A stretch of 64,000 nt of DNA. Source: Gossypium raimondii (taxonomy: Eukaryota > Streptophyta > Magnoliopsida > Malvales > Malvaceae). The notes beneath the pieces were generated by a model, which did not search any database, was not told the origin of the DNA, and saw only the letters and a program-made list of their open reading frames with translations. The stretch spans positions 21,700,001 through 21,764,000 of the forward strand of contig NC_068569.1 of NCBI RefSeq assembly GCF_025698545.1, in the 5' to 3' direction. Both the position numbers and the translations under genes were made by a program. Of this stretch, positions 13,271-26,265 are shown piece by piece. Position 1 is the first letter of the stretch. Every line of letters begins with the position of its first letter.

Positions 13271-13799
13271 ATTAGAAATTAATTAAATACGAATGTTTTA
13301 ATAATAAATGTAATATAAATATGAATATTTTAATTATCTAAATATAAGTATTTGTTTAAGTTATGCTTAGCTTCATTTATCTATTTCAACTCAAATGTCT
13401 CACTAGCCACTCTCATATATGTAATATATATACATATATATAAGTTTTAATTAGACATTGTTTATTATTAAGTTTATATATGATATTTATTATTATAAAA
13501 TATTGCATTATTATAAAATAAATTTCAATTGTCAAAAGGAAAAGCTACCATAAGTCTATAATATTTTGTAGCAAATATATTAATGTTATGTTCATTTTAA
13601 TAAAAACAACTTTTAAAAATAATTTCAAGAAAATTTATCAAATAATAGAAAATATTTTATGCATAATCATTCAAACACCAAAAATATTAACTTTTTCGGA
13701 AAATAAAACTATTTTTAAAAATCATTTCCTTTTCGCCAAAATCATTTGTTTATCATATAGTAAATGAAATATTTAATTAGTGAAACTATAAAATCTATT
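13271..13799. other. Intergenic sequence, MITE-like at the right
   Basis: No gene. About 13580-13735 has 'aaaaacaacttttaaaaata' and 'ttttcggaaaataaaac' phrases, the kind repeated at about 31190-32480, and may be an internally deleted relative. Confidence 0.35.
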
Positions 13800-13849
13800 A
13801 GATAAGTTAATACTAACGTGGAGACGAAATATTTAAAAGTATGATAATT

Positions 13850-14239
13850 TTTGGAAATTAACCCGTATAAACGACAAAATAGAAAAAGTAGAGAAGATCG
13901 AATATAAAGAAAACTCCTCAGAAGAGAAAAAAACCACGGGCAAAGGAGGCTTCGACTTTTCACTAAATGAGTAAATAAACGAGAGTACAATATGGAGACA
14001 ATAAACCTAAATGTACTAAATGTACAAACCCAAACCCCAAAAATAAAACCCTAACTTGGGAATAAATTCTCTCAATAGTTACCACGAAACTCTCACAAAA
14101 AACTCATATGCGACTACATCTTGTCGCCCTCAAAGAAAAGCCCTAGCTGATTGGCATGTCAAAACAGAGATACAATGACCATTTTAAATAGGCTTACATT
14201 AGAGTTCTAATCATACTAAAGCATCCCTGGAATAATTAG
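13850..14239. repeat. Dispersed repeat R2, left part of copy 1
   Basis: Matches about 37815-38222 over several hundred bases (shared: 'cttttcactaaatgagtaaa', 'aactcatatgcgactacatc', 'tagagttctaatcatactaa'). The copy is split by the LTR at 14240-21195 and continues at 21196. Probably part of an LTR or other non-coding transposon; its class is not determined. Confidence 0.75.
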
Positions 14240-14469
14240 TGTAAGACCCTTAACCTGAATCCATCGCTGGAACAGGGTTACAGAGCATTACCAGAATTTA
14301 CAGATCAAATAATAGATATTCCACATCATACAGTATTCATATCAGAAATCAATCATAAAGTCTCTTATGTGAACCCTCGAGATCCAAATCATTCATTTGA
14401 AATGAGTCGGGACTAAACCAGGTACTCAAAGAATTTTTCGCAAAATCTCAAAATTTTTCCTAGGTGCAA

Positions 14470-14760
14470 GGGTCACAAGCCCGTGTGGTCAGGCCGTGTG
14501 ACACGCCCGTGTCTCAAGCCGTGTAACTCTCTAACTTGGGTCACACGGCCAAGTCACACGCCCATGTCTAGGCCATGTGAAGATGCAAGGGTCACACGGC
14601 CAAATCACACGCCTGTGTGCCAGGCTGTGTGAAAATACCTAGGCATTTTGTTTTGAAATTTTAAAGATGCAAGGAACACACGGGTAGGTCACACGCCCAT
14701 GTGCTAGGCCGTGTGTCACACACGGATAAGACACACAGTCGTATCTTTCCCCGTGTGAAC
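14470..14760. repeat. GC-richer LTR minisatellite (gtgtcacacggcc type)
   Basis: Imperfect short repeats of the 'gggtcacacggccaa', 'gtcacacgcccatgt', 'ctaggccgtgtg' type are spread over about 290 bp inside the LTR. This is a typical satellite-like part of cotton Gypsy LTRs. The ends are approximate. Confidence 0.7.
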
Positions 14761-15907
14761 TAAAATATGCTATTTTCCAAGTCACATTTCTCACCCAACT
14801 TGTCTTCCACCTACACCAACACTTAAACACATTCACAAACCATATCAAAGTATTTAAAACAAGTCCAAATCATGTCTTAAACATGACATAATATCACATA
14901 CAACCAATATACTCTTATGTACCTCAAATGACAATTTATTATCGTGTTAATCTATCATTTATACTTACCTATTTACCAAATGCATATATGTATGATCACA
15001 TTTATTCTTCAAACAAAATAGATCCACTTATAAATATATCAAAATATGTCAAACACAAGCCATTCTAATGGCTAGTTTCATTGAAAACATTTACATATCA
15101 ATATTAGCCAATTAACCTATACATGTCATTATAACCATAATTGATTTACCATATATACCAAAATGGGCCGATGGATAGTGTGAGTGATATTCGCCAAGCT
15201 TCCAATCCAACGAGCTTCCGAATTACTATAGAACAGGGAAAATTAAAACAGAGTAAGCATGAAATGCTTAGTAAGTTCTTATAACATGGTAATTAACTTA
15301 CCGCTCATTTAAATTCAAGATAAATCTACAAGGCACATTCAATCAATTTGATCATGAGCCCTAACACATATCCTAATCACCCTTGTTAGCCATATATTTC
15401 ATATAAATATCAAAAAACATGTATGGGCTCAACAATAATTAGACTTCTATGTACATATACTTTCCACATCATGTATTCATATAACATATACAAATCATAT
15501 CCCTATATTTTACGTACATTTTCATAATAATTGGTCTCGAGTTCAAATTATTTCATGTTAAAACTTTGCCCATTAAATCATTTGAAATATTAATGTCACA
15601 TGGGTAGTACACTCGAGGTGTACAATTATACAATCATGGATGAACATATTTATCAAACAAATTCCATGTTCATATATCATCATCTCATATTTTCATATAT
15701 CATGTACCATCATTTTCATGTATTTCAGGCAAATACGTGTAATAATTTATTTCGCATTCATATTTTCTCATGTTAGGATTTTTTCTGTTGAATCACTGAA
15801 AACATCGATGGGTACACAAGTAGTACACTCGAAGTGTACAAATAAAAAATCCACCAATTCATATTCGGAGATGCTCATTCAAGCACATGATCGGGAAATC
15901 CTCTCTT

Positions 15908-16370
15908 GAGCCATATAACAGGAAACTCACAAAGAGCCATTAATTAGGAAGCTTATCTGGGCTATATAATGGGAAGCCCATAAGAGCTACAATCAGGAAG
16001 TTCACAAAGAACTTTTAATCAAGAAGCTCAGAAGAGCCTTTAAACAAGAAGCTCACGAAGAGCCTTTAATCAGGAGCTCCGGATAGCCATATGTTGGAAG
16101 TTCAAGCAACCATATCAGGAAGCTCTGGAGAGCCATATAACAATATGCTCATAAAGAGCTATGGTATGTCCGCAACACATGTAGGATTACTACCGATCAT
16201 ATAATAAGACGCTCACAAAGAGTTGCGGTATGTCCGCAACACATGCAGGATCACTACCGATTGGGATGCTCGCAGGAACCATATAACAGGAAGCTCGAGA
16301 GGGCTTATAACGGGATGCTCGTAAGAACTATGGTGTGTTTGCAACATATGCAGGACTACAACCAATTCAG
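15908..16370. repeat. Degenerate tandem array of ~25-35 bp GCTC/GAGC units
   Basis: At least a dozen units follow the pattern 'aggaagctcacaaagagcc' plus 'atataac/tttaatc'. Each unit is a small imperfect dyad (GCTC near one end, GAGC near the other). Two longer units near 16165 and 16229 share 'ggtatgtccgcaacacatg'. The array lies within the outer LTR. Confidence 0.75.
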
Positions 16371-17286
16371 GAAATCCTGTATCCACAGAATTTCATTATT
16401 CAAACGGGATTTAATATTTATCAGGCTTTGTTTGATATGTAATCAATTTCATGTATATGACTTTATACAATTCACATACACAACATTCAATTCAAGCATA
16501 TAAATATACATAATTTAGTTACACGAACTTACCGCAACAAATGTTTATGTACGTAAAATCTACTAATCTGACACTTTCTCTTTTCCTTGTTCTAACTCCG
16601 AATTTGGTCTATCCGGATCTATATGAATAAATTTAACATCAATTCATGTTCATTTCATGTTCATTTCAATTCAATTCACAGCTTAGGAAAAATTATAATT
16701 TTGCCCCTAAACTTTTAATTAATGATGATTTCGTCCCTAGACTTGGAAAATGAAATTTATGCAATTTAATCCTTATTCCAAGCCTAGCCGATTTTCACAT
16801 GTAAAAATTACAGCCCATGTATTTCATAAAATTCAGAATTTTTCCATGAATTTTTACATCTTTTGAATTTAGTCCCTAAATTAATTTTTCGTCAAATTTT
16901 CCTTTACAAAAGTTGTTTGTCTATCAACAACCTTTCATTTTCTACCATAAAACTTCATAATTCATGCATACTCATCCATGGCAAAAACCTAGTACTTTGA
17001 TAACTTTACAAATTAGTCCCCGAGATAGCTAAATTAAGCTATTACGATCTTGAAAATATGAAAATTACTAAAAACGGGACTTGAATACTTACTCTCTTAA
17101 CTAGGGTTTCCATGTTTTATTTGGGAAAGATGATGATAAAATGATGATATTTTTTTATAATTTATCATCTTTTAAAATTTCACTTTCCAATTTCATCATT
17201 TTATTTAATTAATTTTCCATGGATGAATCATCATCCTTAACCACTAAGCATTTTAATGGTCTATTTGCCATATAAGGACCTCAAAT

Positions 17287-20200
17287 TGTAATACCCCAAA
17301 AATTTTACACTAAGATATTATCTTTGATATAATAAATAAGAAAATAAAGCTACAAAAGGGAAATTTTGGAGTTATGTCAACATTGGGAAGTATATTATGA
17401 CATATTAGTTCAAGAAAGGATTAAATCACAAAAGTGAGAAAAGTTCTGTTACCTAAGAGTAAATACTCAAAAATTAAAGGGTTAAAGTGTAAATATAAAA
17501 GTTGAAGGACAAATGGTGTAAATATTTTAAAGGTGGAATGATCTAGAAACTAAGGAAAATGGATAGATTAGGACCAAATTGAAAAAGGTGAAGAATTTTA
17601 AGGGACTAAATTGTAATTTTACCAAATTAAGTGATGACTCAAGGATAGAATTTTAAAAGATCATGAAGGGCAAAATGGTCAATTAGAAGAGAGAGAAATC
17701 TAGAAGATAATGATGATGTTGGAGATATTTTAGGTTAAATAAATAAATATTAGTTTATTAGTATTTTAATTTGATTTTAAAATGATATTTTATTATTTTA
17801 TTATTTTATTATTTAGTATATATATATGTGGAAAGAAAGATGAAAAGGAACGAACCCACCATCTTTTCCACGAAATTCACGTTAGAAGAGAAGAGAAGAA
17901 AGAAAGTTTTACTTTCTTTACAATTTAGTCCTTCCACCAAAAATTCACTATTTTCACTTAGAAATCAAAAGAATTTCCATAGCTTCCAAGAGAGAAAAAT
18001 AATAAGGAGACAATGGGGAGCTAGAATATCAAGTTAGATTCAAGAAATAGAAGCTGGAGGAGAGAGAAAATTAAGTTAAAGATTGAAGTCAATAGCATAA
18101 GTTAAGTACATCAAGATTTTAATATATTTTTAATTTTGATATTATTGAAAAAGTATGAAAATGATGTTAATGTAAAGTTTTTGTATATATGGTCCTATGT
18201 TCTTGATATGTTAGTGAAAAGAAAATAAGAGAAAGTGATGAGAAATAGTGTAGAGAAAGAAAATAAGGGTGTTATAAACATGGTAATAAACATCCTGTAT
18301 TAAAACAGTTTTTGACAGCAACAGTAGGCTCACTTTGAAAAATCACCATAAATTATGAAAATAAAATTAGATTATGAATGGGATTAAAGCTTATTGAGTC
18401 TAGTTTCTCATGGAAGAAACGATGTAAGTAATAGATTTGTAAATTATGAGATATAATAAATTTTGTGAGACAAGGTCAGAATGAATTCGGGTTCCCTTGT
18501 TCTGACTTGGAAAAATCATTAAAAATTGTACAAAAATAATTATGGGTTACAATTTATATTTTAAAATCCTTAATGATTCTATTTTCAATAGAAACAAACA
18601 GAGACATCATTTGAGTTCTGTACAAAGAGATAATTAATTTTTAGTGAAGAAGGGTTGGAAATGTCGGACAACAGAATAGAGGTAACTTTAAAGAATAAAC
18701 TGTACTTATTTGCTAAAAAAAATTATGAAAATGTTATGTAAGAAGATATGTGAGTCTAGTTTCAGGAAAATTAGCGGATCCTAATTTGGAGTTATGTAGC
18801 TCAAGATAAAAATAAATTAGTGACTATGACTCAAATAGATAGTTTTGAATAAATTTACAAGTAAATTGTGAAATCATATATATATAATGGTACTTGTAAG
18901 AATGTTATCTAAATTATGGATGTGGAATGGAGAGGAGGAGGAGGAAAATATATATATGAATATTCAATTAGCATGGATAATTTGCACGTTTTAGACTCGG
19001 GGACTAAATTGAATAAAAGTAATATTTAAAAGGAAAATATATAAAAAAGTAAAAAGTGACCAAATTGCATGAAATGAATTGTTTTATTACTTAAATTAAT
19101 AAATTGAAAGAAATATTAATTTAGATCAAGATTGGGTGGGAATTCAAGGAAAATGAAAAATTACCAAAATGTCCCTAAATTTTGGTATTTCTACAATTTA
19201 GCCCGGTAAGTTCGTGTGACTTGAATTATATTCCTAAATGCTTGAAATGTTTGTTATTGATGTGAATATGATTTGGATGTTTATTGTATGATAATTGATG
19301 AAGTATTGGTATTCTTGATGAAAAGAGAAAATAAATCCCGGTTAAATGAAAGGAAAATTCGATGGATCTCTAAAAATGAATTGACAGTAAAAAGGATCTA
19401 GCCGGACGGGTGATCCTATTCGATATAGCCCTCCAAAGAAAATGTGGAAAATGGATTTAGCAGGACGGGTAATCCGAATTAGGTCTGAATTTAGCTTTGG
19501 TGGTAATTCGGATCCAAGCTTATTAGAGTAATTGTCGTTGCGAGGATTTAGCTTTGATGGTAATCCCGCTGTAAGGATGAGGTTCGCGGGAGTGTGCTCT
19601 CTAAAATGGAAATGTGCGCACATGAATATGAATTGACGGACCCGAAATTGTACACTAAAAGTGTACATCTTAAAATCCATCGAATTTCTGAAAAATTCAA
19701 CAGGACAAATATGGGAAAATAATAAGGGTAATAGAAAACATGGAATTGAATTTTTATTGGAAATATAATATCGAATTTAATACTCAATTTGGATTGAACG
19801 CGGGATCGAGTACAATCATTCTGTGGCAAAGGGTGAATTGACGAATAAAATCATAACTGGGTTATGGCACTATGAATGTAAGACCATGGTCAGACTATGG
19901 TAGTGTTTATATATGCAAGACCATAGTTGGAATATGGCACCAAAGAACGATGTACTCATATCCGTAAGTCGTTATTTGATTCAGAAAGAAACGGTAAAAG
20001 ACTTAAGTGATTGAATTGAAAGATTTATAGATTAGTATTGGTATTGATCTGAAATAAATGTAATCATTGATATTTAAATGATATAACGGGTAAAGTTTTG
20101 AAGTGAGATAACACGAATTTGAAATGAATTATTACTGGTATGTACAAAATTCATGAAAATGATGGTACATGAAATATCGAAATAATGAAATGAATGATAT

Positions 20201-20952
20201 ATGTCTATGAAGAAACGACAAGAGAATGATATGTATCATGACATGTAAATGTACAATTGTCTTTAATATGTTGATACAAGAAAATCATGCATGGTGAGTT
20301 TATATGTAATGTGCGCAAGTACACTAACCAGTATTCTTGCTTGATGCTTAGGCAAGTGCCCAGCTATTGGTTGCATGGTATTATGATTATTTATATAATG
20401 CAATTGAAAAGTATTTAAGTGAAAATATGCTAGCACTCACTAAAGAGTGGTAAGGTTTAGGTTATACAATTTCTTATGAAATGACTTATCATGTGATCAA
20501 TTCGAAAAAGACTGTGGATTTATTCACCTCATGAGTTGATGAATATAGCTTCATGAGTATTATGGTATTAATATCGGATTATTCTTGATATGTATAGATT
20601 TCATATTTTAGATGAACTAATATGATTAAAAATTTCACGAGCTTACTAAGCATTCATTGCTTACGTATTTATTTTTAATTACCCTAAGATTATAGAAAGC
20701 TCGATTTGGTTGGAAGCTTGTCAGAGATATATCATACTATTCATTGGTTCTATCGGTAATTTTGGATGATTTGCTTTTTGGTTAAAATGGCATGTATAAG
20801 TTAATTTGGCCAAATTGGCTCATAAATATTTTAATTTGGTTAGTTTCAAATATGAGTGTTAGATGAAATGAAATGTCTGAAAATAAATTTGTAAATTTTG
20901 GTAATGCTCCGTAACCCTGTTTCGGCGACAGATTCGGGTTAGGGGTGTTGCA
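17287..20952 (+). mobile_element. Nested large solo LTR, plus orientation
   Basis: Begins TGTAATACCCCAAAAATTTT and ends GGTTAGGGGTGTTGCA. It is bounded by a perfect 5-bp target duplication CAAAT (17282-17286 and 20953-20957). Length is 3666 bp and there is no pol coding. Its right end (GGTAATGCTCCGTAACCCTG, 20900-20952) is the reverse complement of the left end of the host LTR (14240 onward). The two are therefore related LTRs in opposite orientation. Confidence 0.85.
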
Positions 20953-21195
20953 CAAATTTTAAATTTCATAGCTATTTAATCCCTTTAGCTATTAGAACTC
21001 AACTTTTGCACTTTGTGCAATTTGGTCCTTTATCAAATTAAACTTATAATCGGTAAAATTCCTTTACGAAATTTTCATACGATATTATTATTGTACTGTA
21101 GATCATAAAATAATATTAAAATAAATTTTCCTTTCGGAATCGGATTTGTGGTCCCGAAACCACTATTCCGATTTTACCAAAAACGGGCTGTTACA

Positions 21196-21310
21196 ATCAG
21201 AGTCCAATTGAGAGAATCAATCCTGTTTGAAGTCTAAAATGAGGCTGCCAAATAGGAGAACACGTCATGACGTGAAAGGTTATTTTAAAAATCATGTTTA
21301 AAAATATTTA
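21196..21310. repeat. Dispersed repeat R2, right part of copy 1
   Basis: 'atcagagtccaattgagaga' and the following bases match 38225-38310 and continue the copy broken at 14239. Confidence 0.7.
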
Positions 21311-21376
21311 AAAATCATGTTTTCCTTCAACATGACCTGAAAGGTTATTTTAAAATATTTGTAGAATGCTGATACA

Positions 21377-21403
21377 ATATATATATATATATATATATAT
21401 ATA
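21377..21403. repeat. (AT)n microsatellite
   Basis: About 13 uninterrupted AT units. Confidence 0.9.
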
Positions 21404-22026
21404 GTGTCATAATGCTATAAATTCAAATTTTAATGTAATGCTTTTGAAATGTAATTTTTTGGTAATACAAAAGTTTCTTTTATAAGGTTGAATATTTTTT
21501 TAAAAATTATTTATTTCATACATTACGTGCATATAAAATGTGGGAAACATATGTGATAATTAAAAATAAAATAAAACCACTATCATATGAATAATATTAA
21601 TATTAATTATATATATGCGTGTATTATTTTAGAAATAATTTAAAAATTATGGCTTTTACATAAGTAAATTAATTTAATTTTTATATATTCAAAGGGTAAT
21701 GAAATTTGCATTAAAATTTTATATTAAAATTAAAGTGGAAATGAATGCAGCCAAATCTTTAGAATTATTAAATTAATGACTATTCAAAAATAATTAGTTA
21801 ATAATTTACAATAAAAAAATTTTATTGTAGAGTTAGAAAAGATAATAAGATAGTAATTATTAAGTAAATAATGATTTACTTAAGATTAAGTAGTAAAATG
21901 TAGTTTCAAAATATAGATTAAGTAGTAAAAACAATTGTGGAATAAATCCTTTTATTAAAGATTAAATAGATGGTTTAAAACTTTCTACATCTTGGTTTTG
22001 ATAAATGGATCATTTGTGATAAATGG
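21404..22026. other. Unassigned AT-rich sequence
   Basis: No gene or repeat end identified. At 21993-22060 the phrase 'ttttgataaatggatca' occurs three times just at the left edge of the duplicated block. Confidence 0.4.
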
Positions 22027-23155
22027 ATCAAATGTTACTTGATTTTGATAAATGGATCACAACCAATCATTTGTGAGATTGCTTGCTTAAGTAATTATTA
22101 AATTAAGAGTTAAACCAAATAATTAAAGTAAATGATATGTGTTATATATAAAACATAAAAACTAGATTCTTGTTTCATTAAACGTAGAAAATAACAGTGG
22201 AATATAAAATAATAGTTGGTGAGATGGGAAGACCACGTCGGATGCCCATTTGTCCTTATCTTTCCTATCCTTTCACAAACAAAACCAATGACGGCTATTC
22301 CATATATCATTCGTGAATCACCATATATTCTTTAATTGGGATAAATTGATTTATCATTCAAATACTTATATATTTTTATTTAATCATACATATTTTAAAA
22401 ATAAATATCTTAATTTATTTTATACTTGATTTAATTATTAGTTTTGTAATAAAATCATTTTGTGAAAATTGAATTAAATCAATATTTTATATATAAAATT
22501 ACACAAAATTAAAATTTATATATAAAATTACATTGAAAGTCAAAATCTATATCTAACTTTGAGATTTATTTCTATTTAATTCAATAAAGTTTTTTTTAGA
22601 TTAAAAACAATTTAAACTTCTTTTCTAATTACACACCTGCTAAAAAAATTGGTGAGCAAGATAACATTACACAAAGAAGGATGAGAGGAATTTTATTACT
22701 AGAAAAGTGAAAACTCCTCTGCCCTTTTAGTGCTCATGTTGTGTCTACCTAATCATTTTCCAACACGTGAGTAATATATTTTTGAATTTAACTCAATCTT
22801 GAGATTAAATTTTAGTAGTATTCGGTTTGCAATTAAAATTAAAAATAAAGGAATCAGTGCATGAGAATGTGGGTTTAAGTGCGCTGAAACGCATTATCCT
22901 CATAATATTTGATATTTTTATAGACAAGAAGAACAAATCAAAGGCAGATCGGATAAAATCTACGCTTTCCCTTCTTTCATTGTTTTTGCTTGATTTGCTA
23001 TCATTGAAGCTGTGTTTTTATAGACTATTGTAGAGATTAATTTATCTGAAATTGGTGGACATAAAGGGACAGGAATTTTATTCTTATTAAAAATGTAAAC
23101 CTAGAAACTACTTGTATGTATATGTGTATGTGCTAATTCTATGCTTGTAGTAGTT

Positions 23156-25558
23156 CTAGGTTCCAGGACAACGAGGCATGGTAGACGGCGGTGGGCGGAT
23201 GCTTGTTTTCTTGGTTTTACCATTCCTCACGATGAGAACAGTGTCCATTCCCCAGCTACTATGCCTCTCCAAATGGCAATGCATAAACCATACTCCTGAA
23301 AATATTGTAATTAGTTAAAACTTTGGTCGTAAGAAAGATGAGCTGCTTTTTATTTAAACAATTTTCTAATTGAAAAACTTACCGGGATTGGTAGCAAAAA
23401 ATCTGATGGCAACCCACCTTCTACCAGGAACATGGACAGTGTTAATGAGTGGTGGATCAACCAGATTATAAGTGCTTGGGTCTGTCTTATTGTTGAAATT
23501 TCCGAAACCTGTTCCCACCCAATAGAAGCTGAAACCGTGCAAATGGATTGGGTGACTTCCACCAGCCCCCATCTGGGTTGCTTGCAGCACCATCTCAACT
23601 CCTTCCCCATAATTTACCACTATAACCCTCGTCCCTTCCTCAACAGGGGTATTGAGATTAGTCAAGTTTCCAGTGAAATCATAGATTACCGGGGGATTCA
23701 ATGGAAAATCTTCGGTGTAAACACCACTCATGTTCCTGCAATTTTACCAAAACTTTTAAAAATTAGGCAGCTACAGTAGTGAAATCATGATTTAAGAATT
23801 GCTATAACCATGGATATATATAATATACCTGTTGTAGTATGCTTGGAGAATGTCAATACTTGGGGAAACATAGCTCACATTGTTCAAACTTGCAACAAGT
23901 CTGGTGCCTACAACACAGTTGCTGCAAGGCAAGTTGTTTACCGCGAGTGCAATGAACACTCGTCTTTTAATATCCTTGTCTGCCGGCACATTTATCCGCG
24001 GATTCTGGGAGACTTTCGTGTTCCGAATTTGGTTAAGGAAGTTAATCATAGCATCTGTATCGTTCATTACGGGCAATGTTATCAAGGAAGCATTCAATCC
24101 ACCCTCACTGTTTGTATATTGAAAAATGCCAGTAGTGATGTTGTCAATAGGTGCAGCAGAGGAATCAGAGAAAGGCCTAATAGCCATGTAATATTGGCCA
24201 ACGTTTCGATTGGCAGAGACCAAAACATCCATGGTTTGGCCAGGGCTTATCAATATATAGTCCCTCGTAAACCTTCGAACATAGGAGGCATCTTGTGCGA
24301 CGACTGTGAGGGTGTGGTTCGCGATGGTGAAGAAAAAATGTTCGTTCATTGCAGCGTTAATTATTCGGAGAAGGTATATCTTCTCAGAATCAACTTGCAT
24401 ACGGAATATTGTATCTGCAACAACCAACTATAGGCTCTTAGTATAAGGAAGCCAAAGGCAGAGAAACTCAATCCGGTTTCGGTAATGCTAGAACATACCA
24501 TTGGGGCATCCATATGTGTCTCCTACGTGTCCATTGATAGCATAAGCATTTGGTTGGCGAGGAGAGACACCGGCGGCAAGTGCGTCATCAATAATTTGCT
24601 TGTAGTCCCCATCGTACCATGATTCTGTAAATCCATTCAAAAAATCAAATTAAGATGCTATAATTATACACAAGTAACACAACCGAAGAATCAAAAGATA
24701 TGCTTACCAAGTATGACAGTTTGATCGGCGTTTGGCGTGGGGAACGGATAAGTTTCTTTCTTGGCCGGCAAAATGATGAAGGCTCCATGGACGGAACCGC
24801 GAGTCCAGTCACTGTGTGCGTGCCACCACAGTGTTCCTATTTCATCCGATAATACGATTTCATAGGTGAAGTTGGTCCCCGGTTGGATGGGGCACTGCGT
24901 TACGAACTCGGGACCGTCGGACCATGGATTCCTCGGTTGTTTCACGCCGTGCCTGCAACATGTTTAATTTGATTTAATCACTTTTGATTTCAATTCTTTG
25001 GGAAATTACGATTGGAAGAATGAAAGAAAGGTTATAGTTACCAGTGAATGGTGAAGCCGTAGTTGCCTTGATTGTGGACATTAACGAAGACAGTATCACC
25101 TCTGTGAACCCGAATCTGTGGCCCTGGATAGCTGTCGTTTACGACCAGCAATGTGGTTGTGTTGCACAGCTTCGTAAAGTTTGACTCTCGCACCTGCAGT
25201 CAAATCTCAAGACATATTAAACTGTAAAGGAAAAAATGCCACTGCCATGATTTAAGGAGACATTTCTACCATTACTCTGTAATAGTTAAAGCAAAGATGT
25301 TGTATCAGACCTGAACGTTTTGGGTTTAAAACAGAGAAGGGAAAAGTTTTTCATAATCAGGCCAGTAAATTACGTAGGTTGAATATGAGGTTTAAGTTAT
25401 CCATTCGAAACAACTATGACATGAAAGAATATATATGAAAAAGAGAGAAGGGTACTCACAAAGAATTCATAGTGATGTACATCTGCACTGGAAAGGAGCA
25501 AAGTGGTTAGAAACAGAACCCCTACAAACCATGTCACAAAACCTTGCTGTAAACCCAT
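23156..25558 (-). CDS. Laccase, LAC14/LAC15-like (Lac-B), 7 exons
   Basis: Same gene structure and length as Lac-A. Exons: 25558-25460, 25193-25042, 24952-24708, 24624-24499, 24414-23829, 23735-23383, 23295-23156. These give 1701 nt, 566 aa, with all junctions GT-AG. The signal peptide is followed by [11 protein letters not shown]. Copper ligands are all present (HWH 83-85, HAH 128-130, HPIHLH 464-469, HCHLERHSSWGM 526-537). Relative to Lac-A I count 16 amino-acid changes in the ~195 residues of exon 5, clustered in its last third, yet no base changes in 378 bp spanning the stop codon and 3' flank. The gene lies head to head with Lac-D, with 2967 bp between start codons, and has an intact TATA-like site at 25619-25625. 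Predicted secreted phenol oxidase. Confidence 0.94.
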
Positions 25559-25618
25559 TTCCCCCCTGTCTAATGTGTTCTTAGTTCTCCCCTGAATGTT
25601 CTCATCTTTGGGTCAACC

Positions 25619-25625
25619 ATTTATA
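25619..25625 (-). promoter_or_regulatory. Putative TATA box of Lac-B
   Basis: The minus strand reads CCTATAAATGG, about 61-67 nt upstream of the start codon. It is conserved at the same relative place in Lac-C and altered in Lac-A. Confidence 0.55.
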
Positions 25626-26265
25626 GGAAAGGAAGTAAGTGGTCCTTAGGTTTCTTTCTCTGAAAGGATACGAAAATTGCATTTTCCAGTCAAAAGATTA
25701 AACTTCAAACATGATGTTTCTAGTTTTTATTTCTATTTTTCTCATGTCGGATTATTTTAGGACTTAAATATGGATTTTTATTTTCATGTCCAAGTTAGAC
25801 TAGGTAATATTAAGTGATGTTTAAAATTGTTTATGCAAATGCAAGGTTGGATGCCAGCATCCTCACTGCTGTGCTCGTTTTATAATATTTTAAGGTATCA
25901 GTTTTTGGAATGAGAGAGTGATAAAGACCATCTTCTGTCGTTGGATGTGTCTGTGCACACGTTTTATGACGGTGAAATCAACGTGATGAAATTAGTAAGG
26001 TCTTATTAAATTAAAACTGGATGTGCCTATTTTTTTAAAATATTATGGAACCACCTTTTTGTATATAATTTGAAGCAATTTAATTAGGCATTTTACCAAC
26101 AACAACAACAACAAAACCTACTCAAGTATAACTTTCCAACTCTTTTTAATGGAAATCCAGCGAAAAAGAAAAGAAATTCTGAAATGTTCATCCCAATTCA
26201 CAACATTATCAGCAAATTTTACTTTAAAAATGAAAGCCATTATCAACAAATTTTAACCTTTTATG

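Larger units (their letters stand above)
14240..21195 (-). mobile_element. Large Gypsy-type solo LTR, interrupted by a nested solo LTR
   Basis: The plus strand begins TGTAAGACCCTTAACCTGAA and ends AACGGGCTGTTACA. On the minus strand it therefore starts TGTAACAGCCCGTTTTTGGT, a start I recognise from large cotton Gypsy LTRs. The flanks are ATTAG and ATCAG (5-bp target duplication, one change). Without the inner insertion (17287-20957) the LTR is about 3.3 kb. No gag or pol is present, so it is a solo LTR. The related R2 sequence at 38222 reads straight through the insertion point. Confidence 0.8.
22027..26265. repeat. Segmental duplication, copy B (carries Lac-B)
   Basis: Direct copy of 4023-8345. 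Relative to copy A it has extra bases at about 25885-25935 and lacks part of the left copy's intron 1. Neither end of the block shows transposon termini. Confidence 0.9.

Noticed and set aside
15908..16370. Possible CRISPR-like array
   Set aside because: Units are imperfect, spacers are not unique, and the array is part of a plant LTR.
17828..18037. 69-codon plus-strand frame
   Set aside because: Lies inside the inner solo LTR; composition is that of AG-rich LTR sequence.
23810..24433. 207-codon plus-strand open frame across Lac-B exon 5
   Set aside because: Antisense shadow of the laccase exon. It is shorter and broken in Lac-A and Lac-C.
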